A stretch of DNA of 64,000 nucleotides from Halarcobacter sp. (GTDB lineage Bacteria; Campylobacterota; Campylobacteria; Campylobacterales; Arcobacteraceae), in assembly GCF_963675975.1 (NCBI RefSeq), contig NZ_OY780939.1, forward strand, positions 1,054,001-1,118,000. Direction: 5' to 3'. Below the pieces are notes generated by a model that worked only from the letters and a program-made list of their open reading frames with translations, made no database searches and had not been told where the DNA came from. Below are positions 36,352 to 46,159 of this stretch, piece after piece. The stretch's first letter is position 1, and every line of letters starts with the position of its first letter. Position numbers and translations under genes: made by a program.

Positions 36352-38907
36352 TTATATATTTTCCTTTACAAATTTTAAAGCTGCTTCTTTAGCTTCTTCA
36401 ATCTTTGTAACATCTTTTCCACCTGCTTGGGCGAAGTCTGGTCTTCCACCACCTCCACCACCAACAATTGGTGCAATATTTTTAATCCAGTCTCCAGCTT
36501 TTACAGAAGTGTTTTTAGACCCAGCTACTAACATAACTTTATCACCTTTTGGTTGAATAAGTAAGATAGCAACTTTTTCATTTCCATTTTTATAATCATC
36601 AACTAGTTTTTTAATATCACCATTTTGAACTATATCAACTACAACTTTTATATCACCTATCATCTCTTCATTTATAGGTGTAGAAATAGAGTTTTGAGCC
36701 TCTTCTAACTCTTTTTTAAGTTCTTTAATTTGATCTTTTAGTTTTTTAATTCCTAAAATTGCATCACTATTTTTAACTTCTGCTTGAACTTCGTCCATTT
36801 TAGAGATAATATCTTTTGTATATCTAATTGCAGAAAGTCCACATACTGCTTCAATTCTTCTAACTCCTGCACTAACACCTGATTCTTTAGTTATATAAAA
36901 AGAACCAATGTCATGAGTATTTCTAACGTGAGTACCACCACAGAACTCTACAGATACATCTTCAAAACTAACTACTCTTACAACATCTCCGTATTTTTCA
37001 CCGAACATTGCAATAGCACCTTTTTCTTTGGCTTCTTCAATAGGTAACTCTTCTATATTTCCAGAGATTCCCCTTACAATCATTGAATTAACTAAATCTT
37101 CAACCTCTTCAATCTCTTCTTTTGTCATAGCTTTAGGATATGTAAAGTCAAATCTTAATCTTGAAGAATCATTTAATGAACCAGCTTGAGATACTGTATC
37201 TCCAAGAACCATTTTAAGTGCACTTTGAAGTAAGTGAGTAGCACTATGATGTTTTGCAACTTCCCATCTATTCACAACAACTGCTGTGATTTTTTCACCT
37301 TTTGAAATATCTGAATTTTCTACTTCAACTTTTGATAGATTTAAACCATGAAATTTTTGAGTTTCTTTAACAATTGCAATATGTTCATTGTCTTCTAATG
37401 CTCCAACATCTCCCTCTTGACCACCACTTGTAGCATAAAATGGAGTTTTATCAAGCATTATCCAACCAGTTGTACCCTTTTCTAGTTTTTCAACTTCATT
37501 AAAACTTTCATCTAGTACAGCAATAATGCTACTTTTATAAGTTGTATTTTCATAACCTACAAATTCATTTATTCCATATTTTTCAATAAGTGCTTTAAAG
37601 TCTCCTTCTGTTGCACTGTCACCACTACCTTTCCATGCAGCTTTTGCTTTTGCTTTTTGTTCATCCATAAGTGAATCAAATTTTTCAACATCTACCTTAA
37701 TATTTTTGTCTCTTAACATATCTTCTGTTAAGTCCAGTGGAAAACCTTTTTCATCATAAAGTTTAAATGCAATCTCACCAGAAAATAAATCTTTAGTATT
37801 TTTAAGCTCTTCATTAAATAAAGCCATACCAGATTCAATAGTTTTGAAGAATCTTTCTTCTTCTAAAGTCATTTGCTCTTTTACATATTTTTTTTGTTCT
37901 ACAAGTTCTGTATAGTGTGAACCCATAATATCGCAAAGTGTATCATAAAGCTCAGCCATAAATGGTTTTCTAAAACCTAAAAGATAACCATGTCTTACAG
38001 CTCTTCTCATGATTCTTCTATTTACATAAGGTCTTCCTTCATTTCCAAAAAGGATACCTTGAGAAAGCATAAATGAGTTTGCTCTTAGGTGGTCTGCTAT
38101 AACTCTAAATGAACCAATAGTTTCAGAATCTGCTTTTTTACCTGCTAGCTCTTCAAGTTTTTTAATAATAGGTTGGAAGTTTGATGAATCAAAGTTATTA
38201 AATACACCCTCTTTTATTGCCATAACTCTCTCAAGACCCATACCTGTATCAATTGAAGGTTTAGGAAGTGGATTTAGTGTACCATCTGCACTTCTTTCAT
38301 ATTGCATAAAAACTAAGTTCCAAATCTCTAAAAATCTATCACCTTCTCCACCCATTTTATCTTCAGGTCCGTTAAAGTGCTCTTCACCTTGGTCATAAAA
38401 AATTTCTGAACAAGGACCACATGCACCTGTATCTCCCATTGACCAGAAATTATCTTTATCTCCAAATCTCATAATTCTTGAAGTATCTACATATTTTGAC
38501 CAGATTTCAAAAGCTTCATCATCACTATCATGAACTGTTACCCATAATTTGTCAATTGGTAATTCAAGATTAACTGTTACAAATTCCCACGCATAAGCAA
38601 TTGCATCCTCTTTGAAATAATCCCCAAAAGAGAAATTACCTAACATCTCAAATAAAGTATGGTGACGCGCCGTGTAACCAACATTTTCTAAGTCATTATG
38701 TTTTCCACCCGCTCTAACACAAAGTTGGCAAGATGTAGCTCTTGGGTTTTCAGGTTTAGGAACTGCACCTGTAAATATATCTTTAAATTGAACCATTCCT
38801 GCATTTGTAAACATTAATGTAGGGTCATCTGGTACAAGTGGCATAGATGAAATAACCTCATGCCCCTTACTTTTAAAAAACTCTAAATACTCTTTTCTAA
38901 TATCCAT
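36352..38907 (-). CDS. alaS: Alanyl-tRNA synthetase
   Basis: An 851-residue class II alanyl-tRNA synthetase. The N-terminal catalytic domain begins [15 protein letters not shown] and contains [17 protein letters not shown] (motif 2 region) and [11 protein letters not shown] (motif 3). The editing domain carries HHSATHLL (H-x-x-x-H) and [16 protein letters not shown] (C-x-x-x-H zinc ligands). A coiled-coil stretch ([17 protein letters not shown]) precedes the C-terminal DHHA1 domain with its glycine-rich [15 protein letters not shown]. All normal for bacterial AlaRS. Its ATG lies in the 139-bp gap shared with trxA. Confidence 0.97.
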   Translation of the reverse strand: MDIRKEYLEFFKSKGHEVISSMPLVPDDPTLMFTNAGMVQFKDIFTGAVPKPENPRATSCQLCVRAGGKHNDLENVGYTARHHTLFEMLGNFSFGDYFKEDAIAYAWEFVTVNLELPIDKLWVTVHDSDDEAFEIWSKYVDTSRIMRFGDKDNFWSMGDTGACGPCSEIFYDQGEEHFNGPEDKMGGEGDRFLEIWNLVFMQYERSADGTLNPLPKPSIDTGMGLERVMAIKEGVFNNFDSSNFQPIIKKLEELAGKKADSETIGSFRVIADHLRANSFMLSQGILFGNEGRPYVNRRIMRRAVRHGYLLGFRKPFMAELYDTLCDIMGSHYTELVEQKKYVKEQMTLEEERFFKTIESGMALFNEELKNTKDLFSGEIAFKLYDEKGFPLDLTEDMLRDKNIKVDVEKFDSLMDEQKAKAKAAWKGSGDSATEGDFKALIEKYGINEFVGYENTTYKSSIIAVLDESFNEVEKLEKGTTGWIMLDKTPFYATSGGQEGDVGALEDNEHIAIVKETQKFHGLNLSKVEVENSDISKGEKITAVVVNRWEVAKHHSATHLLQSALKMVLGDTVSQAGSLNDSSRLRFDFTYPKAMTKEEIEEVEDLVNSMIVRGISGNIEELPIEEAKEKGAIAMFGEKYGDVVRVVSFEDVSVEFCGGTHVRNTHDIGSFYITKESGVSAGVRRIEAVCGLSAIRYTKDIISKMDEVQAEVKNSDAILGIKKLKDQIKELKKELEEAQNSISTPINEEMIGDIKVVVDIVQNGDIKKLVDDYKNGNEKVAILLIQPKGDKVMLVAGSKNTSVKAGDWIKNIAPIVGGGGGGRPDFAQAGGKDVTKIEEAKEAALKFVKENI

Positions 38908-39004
38908 GTAAACTATCCATATTAAATTTCTGCCTATTCTAACAAAAAATTGATTTATGATAGATTAGGATAAGTAAAGATACAACTATATTTAAGGTTT
39001 AATA

Positions 39005-39012
39005 AGTATAAT
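39005..39012 (+). promoter_or_regulatory. -10 box for trxA
   Basis: AGTATAAT with TATAAT at 39007-39012, 34 bases before the trxA ATG. No -35 is evident. Confidence 0.55.
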
Positions 39013-39046
39013 TTTGACTATGTACATTTAAAAAAAAGGAAAAAAC

Positions 39047-39364
39047 ATGGGTAAATATGTAGATTTAACTCCTGATAACTTCGAGCAAGTTACTAGTTCT
39101 GGTGTATCATTAGTCGATTTTTGGGCTCCATGGTGCGGACCTTGTAGAATGATTGCTCCAGTTATTGAAGAATTAGCTGAAGAATTTGAAGGTAAAGCTA
39201 ATATTTGTAAGGTAAATACAGATGAGCAACAAGACTTAGCGGTTAAGTATGGAATTAGATCTATTCCAACTATTATTTTCATGAAAGATGGTGAAATTGT
39301 AGATCAAATGGTTGGTGCAGCATCAAAACAAGCTTTCGTAGACAAAATTAACTCTTTATTATAA
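39047..39364 (+). CDS. trxA: Thioredoxin
   Basis: A 105-residue thioredoxin with the active site WAPWCGPCRM (Cys30 and Cys33) and the cis-proline segment IRSIPTIIFMKDGE. Length and motifs are those of a typical cytoplasmic thioredoxin that reduces protein disulfides and is recharged by thioredoxin reductase (trxB is at 50626 in this window). AAAAAAAGGAAAAAAC provides the ribosome binding site. It is a single-gene unit with its own promoter and a strong terminator. Confidence 0.97.
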   Translation: MGKYVDLTPDNFEQVTSSGVSLVDFWAPWCGPCRMIAPVIEELAEEFEGKANICKVNTDEQQDLAVKYGIRSIPTIIFMKDGEIVDQMVGAASKQAFVDKINSLL

Positions 39365-39386
39365 GAATTATCGGAAGTTTATTAAA

Positions 39387-39419
39387 GGGATGAGATTTTT
39401 ATCTCATCCCTTTTTTTTT
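39387..39419 (+). terminator. Strong rho-independent terminator of trxA
   Basis: GGGATGAGAT, loop TTTT, ATCTCATCCC (perfect 10-bp stem, 39387-39410) followed by nine T. Confidence 0.95.
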
Positions 39420-39512
39420 ACTTAAATTTTGAAATTAATAAAAATGTCACACTAAAGCCACTTAGTTGATTTATCATTTCATTATAAAAAGAATTTATAA
39501 AAAGGATATGTT

Positions 39513-40919
39513 ATGAGCAATAATGTAAAAATGGCAATTCCAATAGTAATTGCGGTTGTTGTAGCACTTCTTCCTACACCTGAAGGTTTAGCTGTAAATG
39601 CACACTATTTCTTCGCAGTGTTTCTAGGAGTAATTGTTGGGCTTATTTTGGAGCCTATCCCACCAGCATTAATTGGTTTAGTTGGTGTTGCATTTTCTGC
39701 TACTTTTGGATTAGTTGGAGAAAGTGCGAAAGAAGCAAGAGATTGGGCCTTAAGTGGTTTCTCAAACGGTGTAATCTGGTTGATTTTTGCAGCATTTATG
39801 TTTGCATTAGGTTACAAAAAATCAGGTTTAGGAAAACGTATATCATTGATATTGGTTAAAAAACTTGGTAAAACAACTCTTGGTTTAGGGTATGCTGTAG
39901 CGTTTGCTGATGGTATTTTATCACCATTTATGCCTTCTAATACAGCAAGAAGTGCGGGGACTATTTTCCCTATTGCTATTAACATTCCACAAATGTTTAA
40001 TTCATTACCAGATAATGAACCAAGAAAAATAGGTTCTTATATTTCATGGGTTGCAATTGCAGCTACTTGTGTAACTAGTTCAATGTTTTTAACTGCACTA
40101 GCACCAAACTTGCTAGCAGTTTCATTAGTTGAAAAAAATATTGGTGTTGCTATTGAGTGGGGAACTTGGTTTACTACTTTAGCGATGATTATGGTGCCTT
40201 TATTTTTAGCAGTACCATATTTAGCATATATTATTTATCCGCCAGAACAAAAATATTCTCCTGAAGCTCCAGCATGGGCAGCAGCTGAATTAGAAAAAAT
40301 GGGTTCAATCTCTAAAAAAGAGATATTAATGTTATGCTTTGGTATCTTAGCTTTAGTTTTATGGATATTTGGAAAACAATTTGGAGTAAATGGTACAGTT
40401 GCAGCTATTGCAGTACTTTGTTTACTTGTGTTATTTAACGTAATATCTTGGGAAGATGTAATTACAAATAAAGGTGCAATCAATGTATTCATTTGGTTTG
40501 CTACTTTAGTTGCAATGGCAGCAGGGTTAAAAAAAGTTGGATATTTAAAATGGGCATCAGGTCTTATTTCAAGCTGGCTAGTTGGTCTTGATCCTGTGAT
40601 GATAGGAATTATATTGGTAATATTATTCTTCTTATTCCACTATTTATTTGCAAGTGTAACTGCGCATGTTGTTGCTTTACTTCCTTTATTCTTAGGAATT
40701 GCAGCAAATCTATTACCAGTTGAGATGCTTCAACCAACTGCAATGTTACTTGTTGGTTCTTTAGGTCTTATGGGTATTATAACTCCATATGCTACAGGTC
40801 CTTCACCAATTTGGTATGGAGCTGGATATATATCTCAAGCAAAATGGTGGATGTTAGGTGGAATCTTCGGAGCTTTATTCTTAGCTGCCTTAGTTTTACT
40901 TGGATTTATTATTCTATAA
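39513..40919 (+). CDS. DASS-family anion:sodium symporter (di/tricarboxylate type)
   Basis: A 468-residue membrane transporter with about twelve helices of the DASS (SLC13/CitT) family. ILSPFMPSNTARSAGTIFPI contains the first S-N-T motif, and GIITPYATGPSPIWYGAGYIS the second, matching the plastid 2-oxoglutarate/malate translocator and CitT branch. It probably carries a dicarboxylate such as malate, succinate or 2-oxoglutarate; the exact substrate is not readable. AAAAAGGATATGTT gives a ribosome binding site. It stands alone between two terminators, followed by a sensor kinase/regulator pair that may control it. Confidence 0.88.
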   Translation: MSNNVKMAIPIVIAVVVALLPTPEGLAVNAHYFFAVFLGVIVGLILEPIPPALIGLVGVAFSATFGLVGESAKEARDWALSGFSNGVIWLIFAAFMFALGYKKSGLGKRISLILVKKLGKTTLGLGYAVAFADGILSPFMPSNTARSAGTIFPIAINIPQMFNSLPDNEPRKIGSYISWVAIAATCVTSSMFLTALAPNLLAVSLVEKNIGVAIEWGTWFTTLAMIMVPLFLAVPYLAYIIYPPEQKYSPEAPAWAAAELEKMGSISKKEILMLCFGILALVLWIFGKQFGVNGTVAAIAVLCLLVLFNVISWEDVITNKGAINVFIWFATLVAMAAGLKKVGYLKWASGLISSWLVGLDPVMIGIILVILFFLFHYLFASVTAHVVALLPLFLGIAANLLPVEMLQPTAMLLVGSLGLMGIITPYATGPSPIWYGAGYISQAKWWMLGGIFGALFLAALVLLGFIIL

Positions 40920-40936
40920 ATCTTGAGAATAGATTT

Positions 40937-40969
40937 AAAAGAGGTCAAGCTTTTTTGACCTCTTTTTTT
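40937..40969 (+). terminator. Rho-independent terminator of the DASS transporter gene
   Basis: AAAAGAGGTCAA (40937-40948), loop GCTTTT, TTGACCTCTTTT (40955-40966), then more T. Confidence 0.92.
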
Positions 40970-40982
40970 ATTTAAACTTCAC

Positions 40983-40988
40983 TATAAT
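40983..40988 (+). promoter_or_regulatory. -10 box directly before the sensor kinase gene
   Basis: TATAAT at 40983-40988; the ATG begins at 40996, seven bases later, with no Shine-Dalgarno sequence between. Transcription would begin at or one base before the start codon. Confidence 0.5.
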
Positions 40989-40995
40989 ATCTACT

Positions 40996-43164
40996 ATGAA
41001 GAAGCTACTTTTATTTTTAATCTTTCCAATTTTTCTTTTTGCTAATAATTCTATTTTGATTATTAATTCATATCATAAGGGATATGAGTTTAGTGACAAC
41101 ATTATTAATGGTATAGAAAAAACATTATATAGTCATACAGATATTGATTTAAATATTTTATATATGGATTCTAAAAGAGTTACTTCAGAAGAGTATTTAA
41201 ATAGTTTGGAGAAGTTATATAAAGTACAGTTAAAAAACAGAAAATATGATTTAATAATTGCTGTTGATAGGTTTGCATACGATTTTGTTTTGGATATATA
41301 CAATGACTTTTTTGATGATGAGCCCATACTTGCAGTTGGAATTGAAAATTTCTCCCAAGAAAAAGCTAAAAACTATGGGGTGGAAGATAAAGTTTCTGCC
41401 TTACTTGAAAGAAGAGATCTCCAAGGAAATGTAGACATTATTCGTACAATTTTTCCAAGTATGAATAAACTTTATATTATAAATGATAAAAGTCTAAATG
41501 CTCTACATACTGAACCACTTATAAATGAATTAATTGATAATTTTAATGGAAGTTTTGATTTAAAATATATAAAAGAGGATAGCTTAGAAGATTTGAGAAA
41601 AAGATTTTCTAAAAAAGAGGAATCTAGTGCGGCACTTTTTATAAGGTTTTATAAAAATACAAATGGTGAATTAAATAAAAACCAAGAGATAGCAGATTTT
41701 ATAAAAGATGCAAAGATTCCAATTTTTGTTACAGATTCTTTATTTATAAAAAAAGGAGCAACTGGTGGAAAAGTTGTTGATTTATATAGATTTGGAATTA
41801 CTTCAGGAGAAATGGCTTTAGACATATTAGCTGGAAAGCCTCATAAAGTTGTAATATCTGATGATTTATATTATATTTTTGATTCAACTAAATTGGGAGA
41901 ATTTACTCTTCCAGTGGAAGCTCTTAAAGTTCCATATGAGTTGGTAAATAAAAGATTGACTTATTATGATAAACATAGAGGATTTATTAATTTTGTCTTT
42001 ACTATTTCACCTTTTTTAGTTTTTCTTATTTTAGGTTTGATTCATAACATATATATGAGAAAGCAGGTTGAAAAAGATTTAAGAAGTAGAATTGAATTTG
42101 ACGAAACCCTTTTAAATGCAATTGAAAGTCCAATTTTTTGGCAAGATTCAAAAGGGATAATTGTTGATTCAAATAATACTTTTTGTAGATTGGTTGAGGT
42201 TGAGTGCAAAGATTTATATGGAAAAAGACTTGAGGATTTTAAAGATAATATAAAAGTTTCAAAAGTAATAGAAGTATTAGAAAAATATAGACAAAATGAA
42301 GATGAAAATTATGAGTTTCATTATGAAGATACTTTTGGTAAAAATAGAATTTATCTTCTTAAACAAGAGCAGTTTAAAGATAAAAAAAGTAGTGCAGAGG
42401 GTTATGTAACTATTTTTACAGATATTACAAAAGAGAAAGAGATAGCTTTAGAACAACAAAAAAATAGACAGTTTGTAATTCAACAAAGTAAATTAGCAGA
42501 GATTGGTGAAATATTTTCTTCTATTGCACATCAATGGAAATCACCCCTTGTGGAAATAACCGCAATTGCTCAAGAACTATTTTATACAAAAAACTGTAAA
42601 GATATAAAAGAAGATGATAGTTTTGTAAAAGATATTATGCATCAAGTAACCTATATGACTGATACAATTAATGATTTCCAAAAATTTATAATGCCTTCAA
42701 ATAAAAAAATTAATTTTAATATTGAAGAAGCAATAAAATCTATGCTTCAAATTGTCCATCATAATATGAAGTATAATAATATAAAAATAAGTCTAAATAT
42801 AGAAAAGAATACAAATCTTAATGTATATGGGTATAAAAATGAGTTTATGCAATCTTTTTTAAATATAATAAACAATGCAAAAGATGCACTTTTAAATAAA
42901 GATTATAAAGATAGAAAAATTGATATTAATTTGTTAAATCATGGTGACCATCTAATAATAACTATAAAAGATAATGCAGGTGGGATTAAAGATGAAAATC
43001 CATATAAAATTTTTGAACCATATTTTACAACTAAAGAGGATGGTCATGGTATTGGTCTTTATATGACTAAAGTTATTATTGAAGATAAAATGGATGGACA
43101 AATTTTTGTTAAAAATGTAGAGGATGGAGCAATGTTTACTATAAGATTAGGACAAAAAGTATGA
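40996..43164 (+). CDS. Sensor histidine kinase with periplasmic ABC-type substrate-binding-like sensor and PAS domain
   Basis: A 722-residue hybrid of sensing modules. A signal peptide (about 1-17) leads to a periplasmic domain of about 300 residues resembling the ABC_sub_bind family (ILIINSYHKGYEFSDNI; IPIFVTDSLFIKKGATGG). One membrane helix follows (about 328-352), then a PAS domain (about 365-475; NAIESPIFWQDSKGIIVDSN), a dimerisation region with phospho-acceptor His512 in SIAHQWKSPLVE, and a HATPase domain with N box (NIINNAKDAL) and G boxes (IKDNAGGI, GHGIGLYMTK). The H-Q-W-K type is common in Campylobacterota. It overlaps the regulator by four bases. The ligand is unknown; the neighbouring anion symporter suggests a carboxylate. 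Confidence 0.9.
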   Translation: MKKLLLFLIFPIFLFANNSILIINSYHKGYEFSDNIINGIEKTLYSHTDIDLNILYMDSKRVTSEEYLNSLEKLYKVQLKNRKYDLIIAVDRFAYDFVLDIYNDFFDDEPILAVGIENFSQEKAKNYGVEDKVSALLERRDLQGNVDIIRTIFPSMNKLYIINDKSLNALHTEPLINELIDNFNGSFDLKYIKEDSLEDLRKRFSKKEESSAALFIRFYKNTNGELNKNQEIADFIKDAKIPIFVTDSLFIKKGATGGKVVDLYRFGITSGEMALDILAGKPHKVVISDDLYYIFDSTKLGEFTLPVEALKVPYELVNKRLTYYDKHRGFINFVFTISPFLVFLILGLIHNIYMRKQVEKDLRSRIEFDETLLNAIESPIFWQDSKGIIVDSNNTFCRLVEVECKDLYGKRLEDFKDNIKVSKVIEVLEKYRQNEDENYEFHYEDTFGKNRIYLLKQEQFKDKKSSAEGYVTIFTDITKEKEIALEQQKNRQFVIQQSKLAEIGEIFSSIAHQWKSPLVEITAIAQELFYTKNCKDIKEDDSFVKDIMHQVTYMTDTINDFQKFIMPSNKKINFNIEEAIKSMLQIVHHNMKYNNIKISLNIEKNTNLNVYGYKNEFMQSFLNIINNAKDALLNKDYKDRKIDINLLNHGDHLIITIKDNAGGIKDENPYKIFEPYFTTKEDGHGIGLYMTKVIIEDKMDGQIFVKNVEDGAMFTIRLGQKV

Positions 43165-43817
43165 AAATTTTAGTTTTAGAAGATAATGAAAGATTGTCAA
43201 ATGTTATAAAACAAGCATTAGTTGCAGAAGGATATACTGTTGATTGTTTTTTTGATGGAGATGATGCTTCAGAAGCTTTAGGAAACGGTTATTCATGTTT
43301 TATTTTAGATATAAATGTTCCTAATCTTGATGGAATATCTATTTTAGAGTATATAAGATATAACCATAGTACAATACCTGTTATTATCATTAGTTCAAAT
43401 CATGATTTAGAAAAAATACAAAAGTCTTATGAAAAAGGGTGCGATGATTATCTAAAAAAACCTTTTTATATTTTAGAACTTGTCCAAAAGGTTAAAAAAC
43501 TTTGTGTTGTAAAAAAACAATATTTAAATTTTGATGAAGAGTATAAGTATGATTTTATAAATCATAAACTTTTTAAAAATGATTTAGAGATTGAACTTAC
43601 TAAAAAAGAGATTTTATTTTTAGAACTTTTTTCATCAAACTTACACCATGTAGCAACATACGATGAGTTGGAAGAATATGTATGGGAAGGTGAAGAAACT
43701 ACACTTGTAAATATAAGGTCAATGATAAAAAGATTAAGAAAAAAACTTCCTGGGGATCGTATTGTTATAGTAAAAGGTATGGGATACTCTCTAAATAAAA
43801 ATGTGACATTGTGTTAG
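43161..43817 (+). CDS. OmpR-family response regulator
   Basis: A 218-residue regulator. The receiver domain (1-120) has the acid pocket Glu7-Asp8, phospho-acceptor Asp50 (FILDINVPNLDG) and Lys100 before Pro101 (LKKPF). The C-terminal winged-helix DNA-binding domain (about 125-215) contains LTKKEILFLELF and VNIRSMIKRLRKKL, with VKGMGYSL as the wing. The ATG overlaps the kinase stop (ATGA), so the pair is a cognate two-component system. Targets are unknown; the upstream DASS transporter is the nearest candidate. Confidence 0.93.
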   Translation: MKILVLEDNERLSNVIKQALVAEGYTVDCFFDGDDASEALGNGYSCFILDINVPNLDGISILEYIRYNHSTIPVIIISSNHDLEKIQKSYEKGCDDYLKKPFYILELVQKVKKLCVVKKQYLNFDEEYKYDFINHKLFKNDLEIELTKKEILFLELFSSNLHHVATYDELEEYVWEGEETTLVNIRSMIKRLRKKLPGDRIVIVKGMGYSLNKNVTLC

Positions 43818-43819
43818 TA

Positions 43820-43847
43820 AAAAGCCTTAGAAAAATCTAAGGCTTTT
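43820..43847. terminator. Bidirectional terminator between the regulator and the frd-fumarase operon
   Basis: AAAAGCCTTAGA (43820-43831), loop AAAA, TCTAAGGCTTTT (43836-43847); symmetric A/T tails serve both strands. Confidence 0.9.
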
Positions 43848-43871
43848 AGTAGGACGATTAAATTCATTTTG

Positions 43872-43909
43872 TTAAGAAGCTTGTATAATTTTTTCTTGTG
43901 TCACCTCCT
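43872..43909 (-). other. Strong Shine-Dalgarno sequence with possible 10-residue peptide, downstream of fumarase
   Basis: On the minus strand AGGAGGTGA (43909-43901) is a full match to the anti-Shine-Dalgarno sequence, 21 bases after the fumarase stop. A GTG inside it (43904-43902) opens an 11-codon frame, MTQEKIIQAS and stop at 43872. The spacing is too short for normal initiation at that GTG, so the function is unclear. Confidence 0.3.
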
Positions 43910-43929
43910 GAATTAGATTAAAACACATA

Positions 43930-45420
43930 CTAAATAGCTCTCCATTTAGCAGGCCCAGTAGTATGAATAGAGTTACCTTCTGTGTCAACAGCAACAGTAA
44001 CAGGCATGTCTTTTACCTCAAACTCATAAATAGCTTCCATTCCCATCTCTTCAAATGCTAATACTTTTGCATCTTTAATTGATTGTGAAATTAAATAAGC
44101 TGCTCCACCTGTTGCAATTAAATACATAGATTTATACTCTTTGATTAAATCAATTGTTGGTTGCTTTCTTTCAGCTTTACCAATCATTCCCATGATTCCA
44201 ATTTCCATCATGTCTTTTGTAAATTTATCCATTCTTGTAGATGTAGTAGGTCCAGCAGGTCCAACTTTCTCATCTCTTACTGGATCAACTGGTCCAACAT
44301 AATAAATAAATCTGTCTTTTAAATCTACTCCATTTGGAAGTGGTTTATTTGCATTTTTATATTCAACTATTTTTTTATGAGCTGCATCTCTTGCAGTTAA
44401 GATTTTTCCAGATAATAGTAATGTATCACCTGATTTAAACTCTTGTAGTTTCTCTTTTGTTAAATCTTCAATATTTACTTTCTTAATAGTATCCATTGGT
44501 AATTCAATATCTGGCCAAAGGTCTAAATCTGGTTTCTCAAATTTAGCTGCTCCATTACCATCTAATTCAAAATGAATATGTCTAGTAGCTGCACAGTTTG
44601 GAATCATAGCTACTGGTAATGAAGCGGCGTGACATGGGTAATCTAAGATTTTTACATCTAATACAGTTGTGATACCACCAAGTCCTTGTGCACCAATACC
44701 AATTTTATTGATATCTTCATATAGTCTTAGTCTTAACTCTTCAACTGCATTTTGAGGTCCTCTTTCTTTAAGTTCATGAATATCAACATGACCCATTAAA
44801 GCTTCTTTAGCCATAAGCATTGCTTTTTCTGGATTTCCACCAATACCAATACCTAAGATTCCTGGAGGACACCATCCAGCTCCCATTTGTGCTACATTAT
44901 CCATAACCCAAGTATAGATATCATCAGATGGATTTAAAACAGTGAATTTAGATTTATTTTCACTTCCTCCACCTTTTGCTGCAACTGTGATCTCTATTTT
45001 ATCTGAGTTATCTACACTATAGTGGATTACTGCTGGAGTATTATTTTTTGTATTTTTTCTTTCACCTGCAGGATCACTTACAATTGAGTATCTTAGAGTA
45101 TTATCTGGATGAGTATAACCTTGAGCTACACCTGCGTTGATAATATCTTCTAATTCATTTGTGATATCAAGCTCGGCTTTTGTACCTATTTTTATAAATA
45201 CATTTACACTTCCTGTATCTTGGCACAAGGGTCTATGACCCATTGCACACATTTTTGAGTTTATTAATATTTGTCCGATTGCATTTTTTGCTGATTCACT
45301 TTTCTCTTTTTCATATGCTTCAACCATCCCTTTTACGAAATCTTCTGGATGGTAGTACGAAATATATTGTACTGCATCTGCTATACTTTGTTTTATATCT
45401 TCTTGTGTAATTTTAGCCAT
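43930..45420 (-). CDS. Class I (iron-sulfur) fumarate hydratase
   Basis: A 496-residue single-chain class I fumarase that hydrates fumarate to malate using a [4Fe-4S] cluster. The alpha-type part has ICxxx cysteines in MCAMGHRPLCQDTGSV and the GGGSENKSKF and MGAGWCPPGILGIGIGGNP segments; PNCAATRHIHFELDG carries a third cysteine. The beta-type part (from about 325) has YVGPVDPVRDEKVGPAGP and ends with VDTEGNSIHTTGPAKWRAI in two pieces. The frame could extend 11 codons upstream, but ATG 45420 has an AAGGAG site and begins MAKITQED. It is the last gene after frdCAB, so fumarate made or used by the reductase is handled by the same operon. Confidence 0.93.
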   Translation of the reverse strand: MAKITQEDIKQSIADAVQYISYYHPEDFVKGMVEAYEKEKSESAKNAIGQILINSKMCAMGHRPLCQDTGSVNVFIKIGTKAELDITNELEDIINAGVAQGYTHPDNTLRYSIVSDPAGERKNTKNNTPAVIHYSVDNSDKIEITVAAKGGGSENKSKFTVLNPSDDIYTWVMDNVAQMGAGWCPPGILGIGIGGNPEKAMLMAKEALMGHVDIHELKERGPQNAVEELRLRLYEDINKIGIGAQGLGGITTVLDVKILDYPCHAASLPVAMIPNCAATRHIHFELDGNGAAKFEKPDLDLWPDIELPMDTIKKVNIEDLTKEKLQEFKSGDTLLLSGKILTARDAAHKKIVEYKNANKPLPNGVDLKDRFIYYVGPVDPVRDEKVGPAGPTTSTRMDKFTKDMMEIGIMGMIGKAERKQPTIDLIKEYKSMYLIATGGAAYLISQSIKDAKVLAFEEMGMEAIYEFEVKDMPVTVAVDTEGNSIHTTGPAKWRAI

Positions 45421-45430
45421 AATATTCTCC

Positions 45431-46159
45431 TTATGAACCTTGCACTGTTGCAAGTTTTCTTCTCATATAGGCGATTTTATTTTGTAATGGTAAGTGTTTA
45501 GGGCAAGTATCTTCACAACCTAATAGTGTCATACATCCAAAAATACCATTATCATCACCAACTAATTCATAATAATCATCAGCTGTTCTCTCATCATGTG
45601 GGTCACACTCAAATCTTGCAACCCTATTTAATCCAACCGCACCTACAAAGTCTTCTTTAATAAGTTTTGTACCACAACCTGCAACACAACATCCACACTC
45701 AATACATCTGTCAAGTTCAAATACTGCATCTGCAACTTCTGGTTCAATTGGCTCTTCAATTGCTGCAATATCAGTCTCTTTAGAAGTGTGAATCCAAGAT
45801 TCAACTCTTTTACTCATCTCATCCATCCAAACCCCAGTATTAACTGAAAGGTCTTTGATTAGTTTAAATGTAGGAAGAGGTAAAAGAATAATCTCATTTG
45901 GTAAATCTTTTGTTAATGTTCTACAAGCTAACTTTGGTCTACCATTAATCATCATTGCACAACTTCCACAAATACCTGCACGACATACAAAGTCAAAGCT
46001 AAGACCTGCATCCATCGTTTCTCTGATTTGTGTAAGAGCAAGATAGATTGTCATACTATCTGCTTCTTGAATTTTATACTCTTGGAAATACCCTCTTAGT
46101 TTTTCATCTTTATTTTGTGGATCGTATCTAAGAACCTTGATTGTTAACTCTCTAGACAT
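45431..46159 (-). CDS. frdB: Fumarate reductase / succinate dehydrogenase iron-sulfur subunit
   Basis: A 242-residue iron-sulfur subunit of the membrane complex that couples menaquinol to fumarate. The N-terminal ferredoxin domain binds [2Fe-2S] with CRAGICGSCAMMINGRPKLAC in two parts (residues about 57-77). The C-terminal part binds [4Fe-4S] and [3Fe-4S] with CIECGCCVAGC and CMTLLGCEDTCPKHLPL. All cluster ligands are present. The ATG overlaps the frdA stop by one base, and the order C-A-B is that of Wolinella and Campylobacter frd. Confidence 0.96.
   Translation of the reverse strand: MSRELTIKVLRYDPQNKDEKLRGYFQEYKIQEADSMTIYLALTQIRETMDAGLSFDFVCRAGICGSCAMMINGRPKLACRTLTKDLPNEIILLPLPTFKLIKDLSVNTGVWMDEMSKRVESWIHTSKETDIAAIEEPIEPEVADAVFELDRCIECGCCVAGCGTKLIKEDFVGAVGLNRVARFECDPHDERTADDYYELVGDDNGIFGCMTLLGCEDTCPKHLPLQNKIAYMRRKLATVQGS

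Noticed and set aside
43901-43909. TCACCTCCT on the plus strand as the 3' end of a 16S rRNA gene
   Set aside because: Only nine bases match; no other rRNA sequence is nearby.
45421-45453. Eleven extra N-terminal codons for fumarase
   Set aside because: They overlap frdB, lack a ribosome binding site, and ATG 45420 has AAGGAG and a family-like start.
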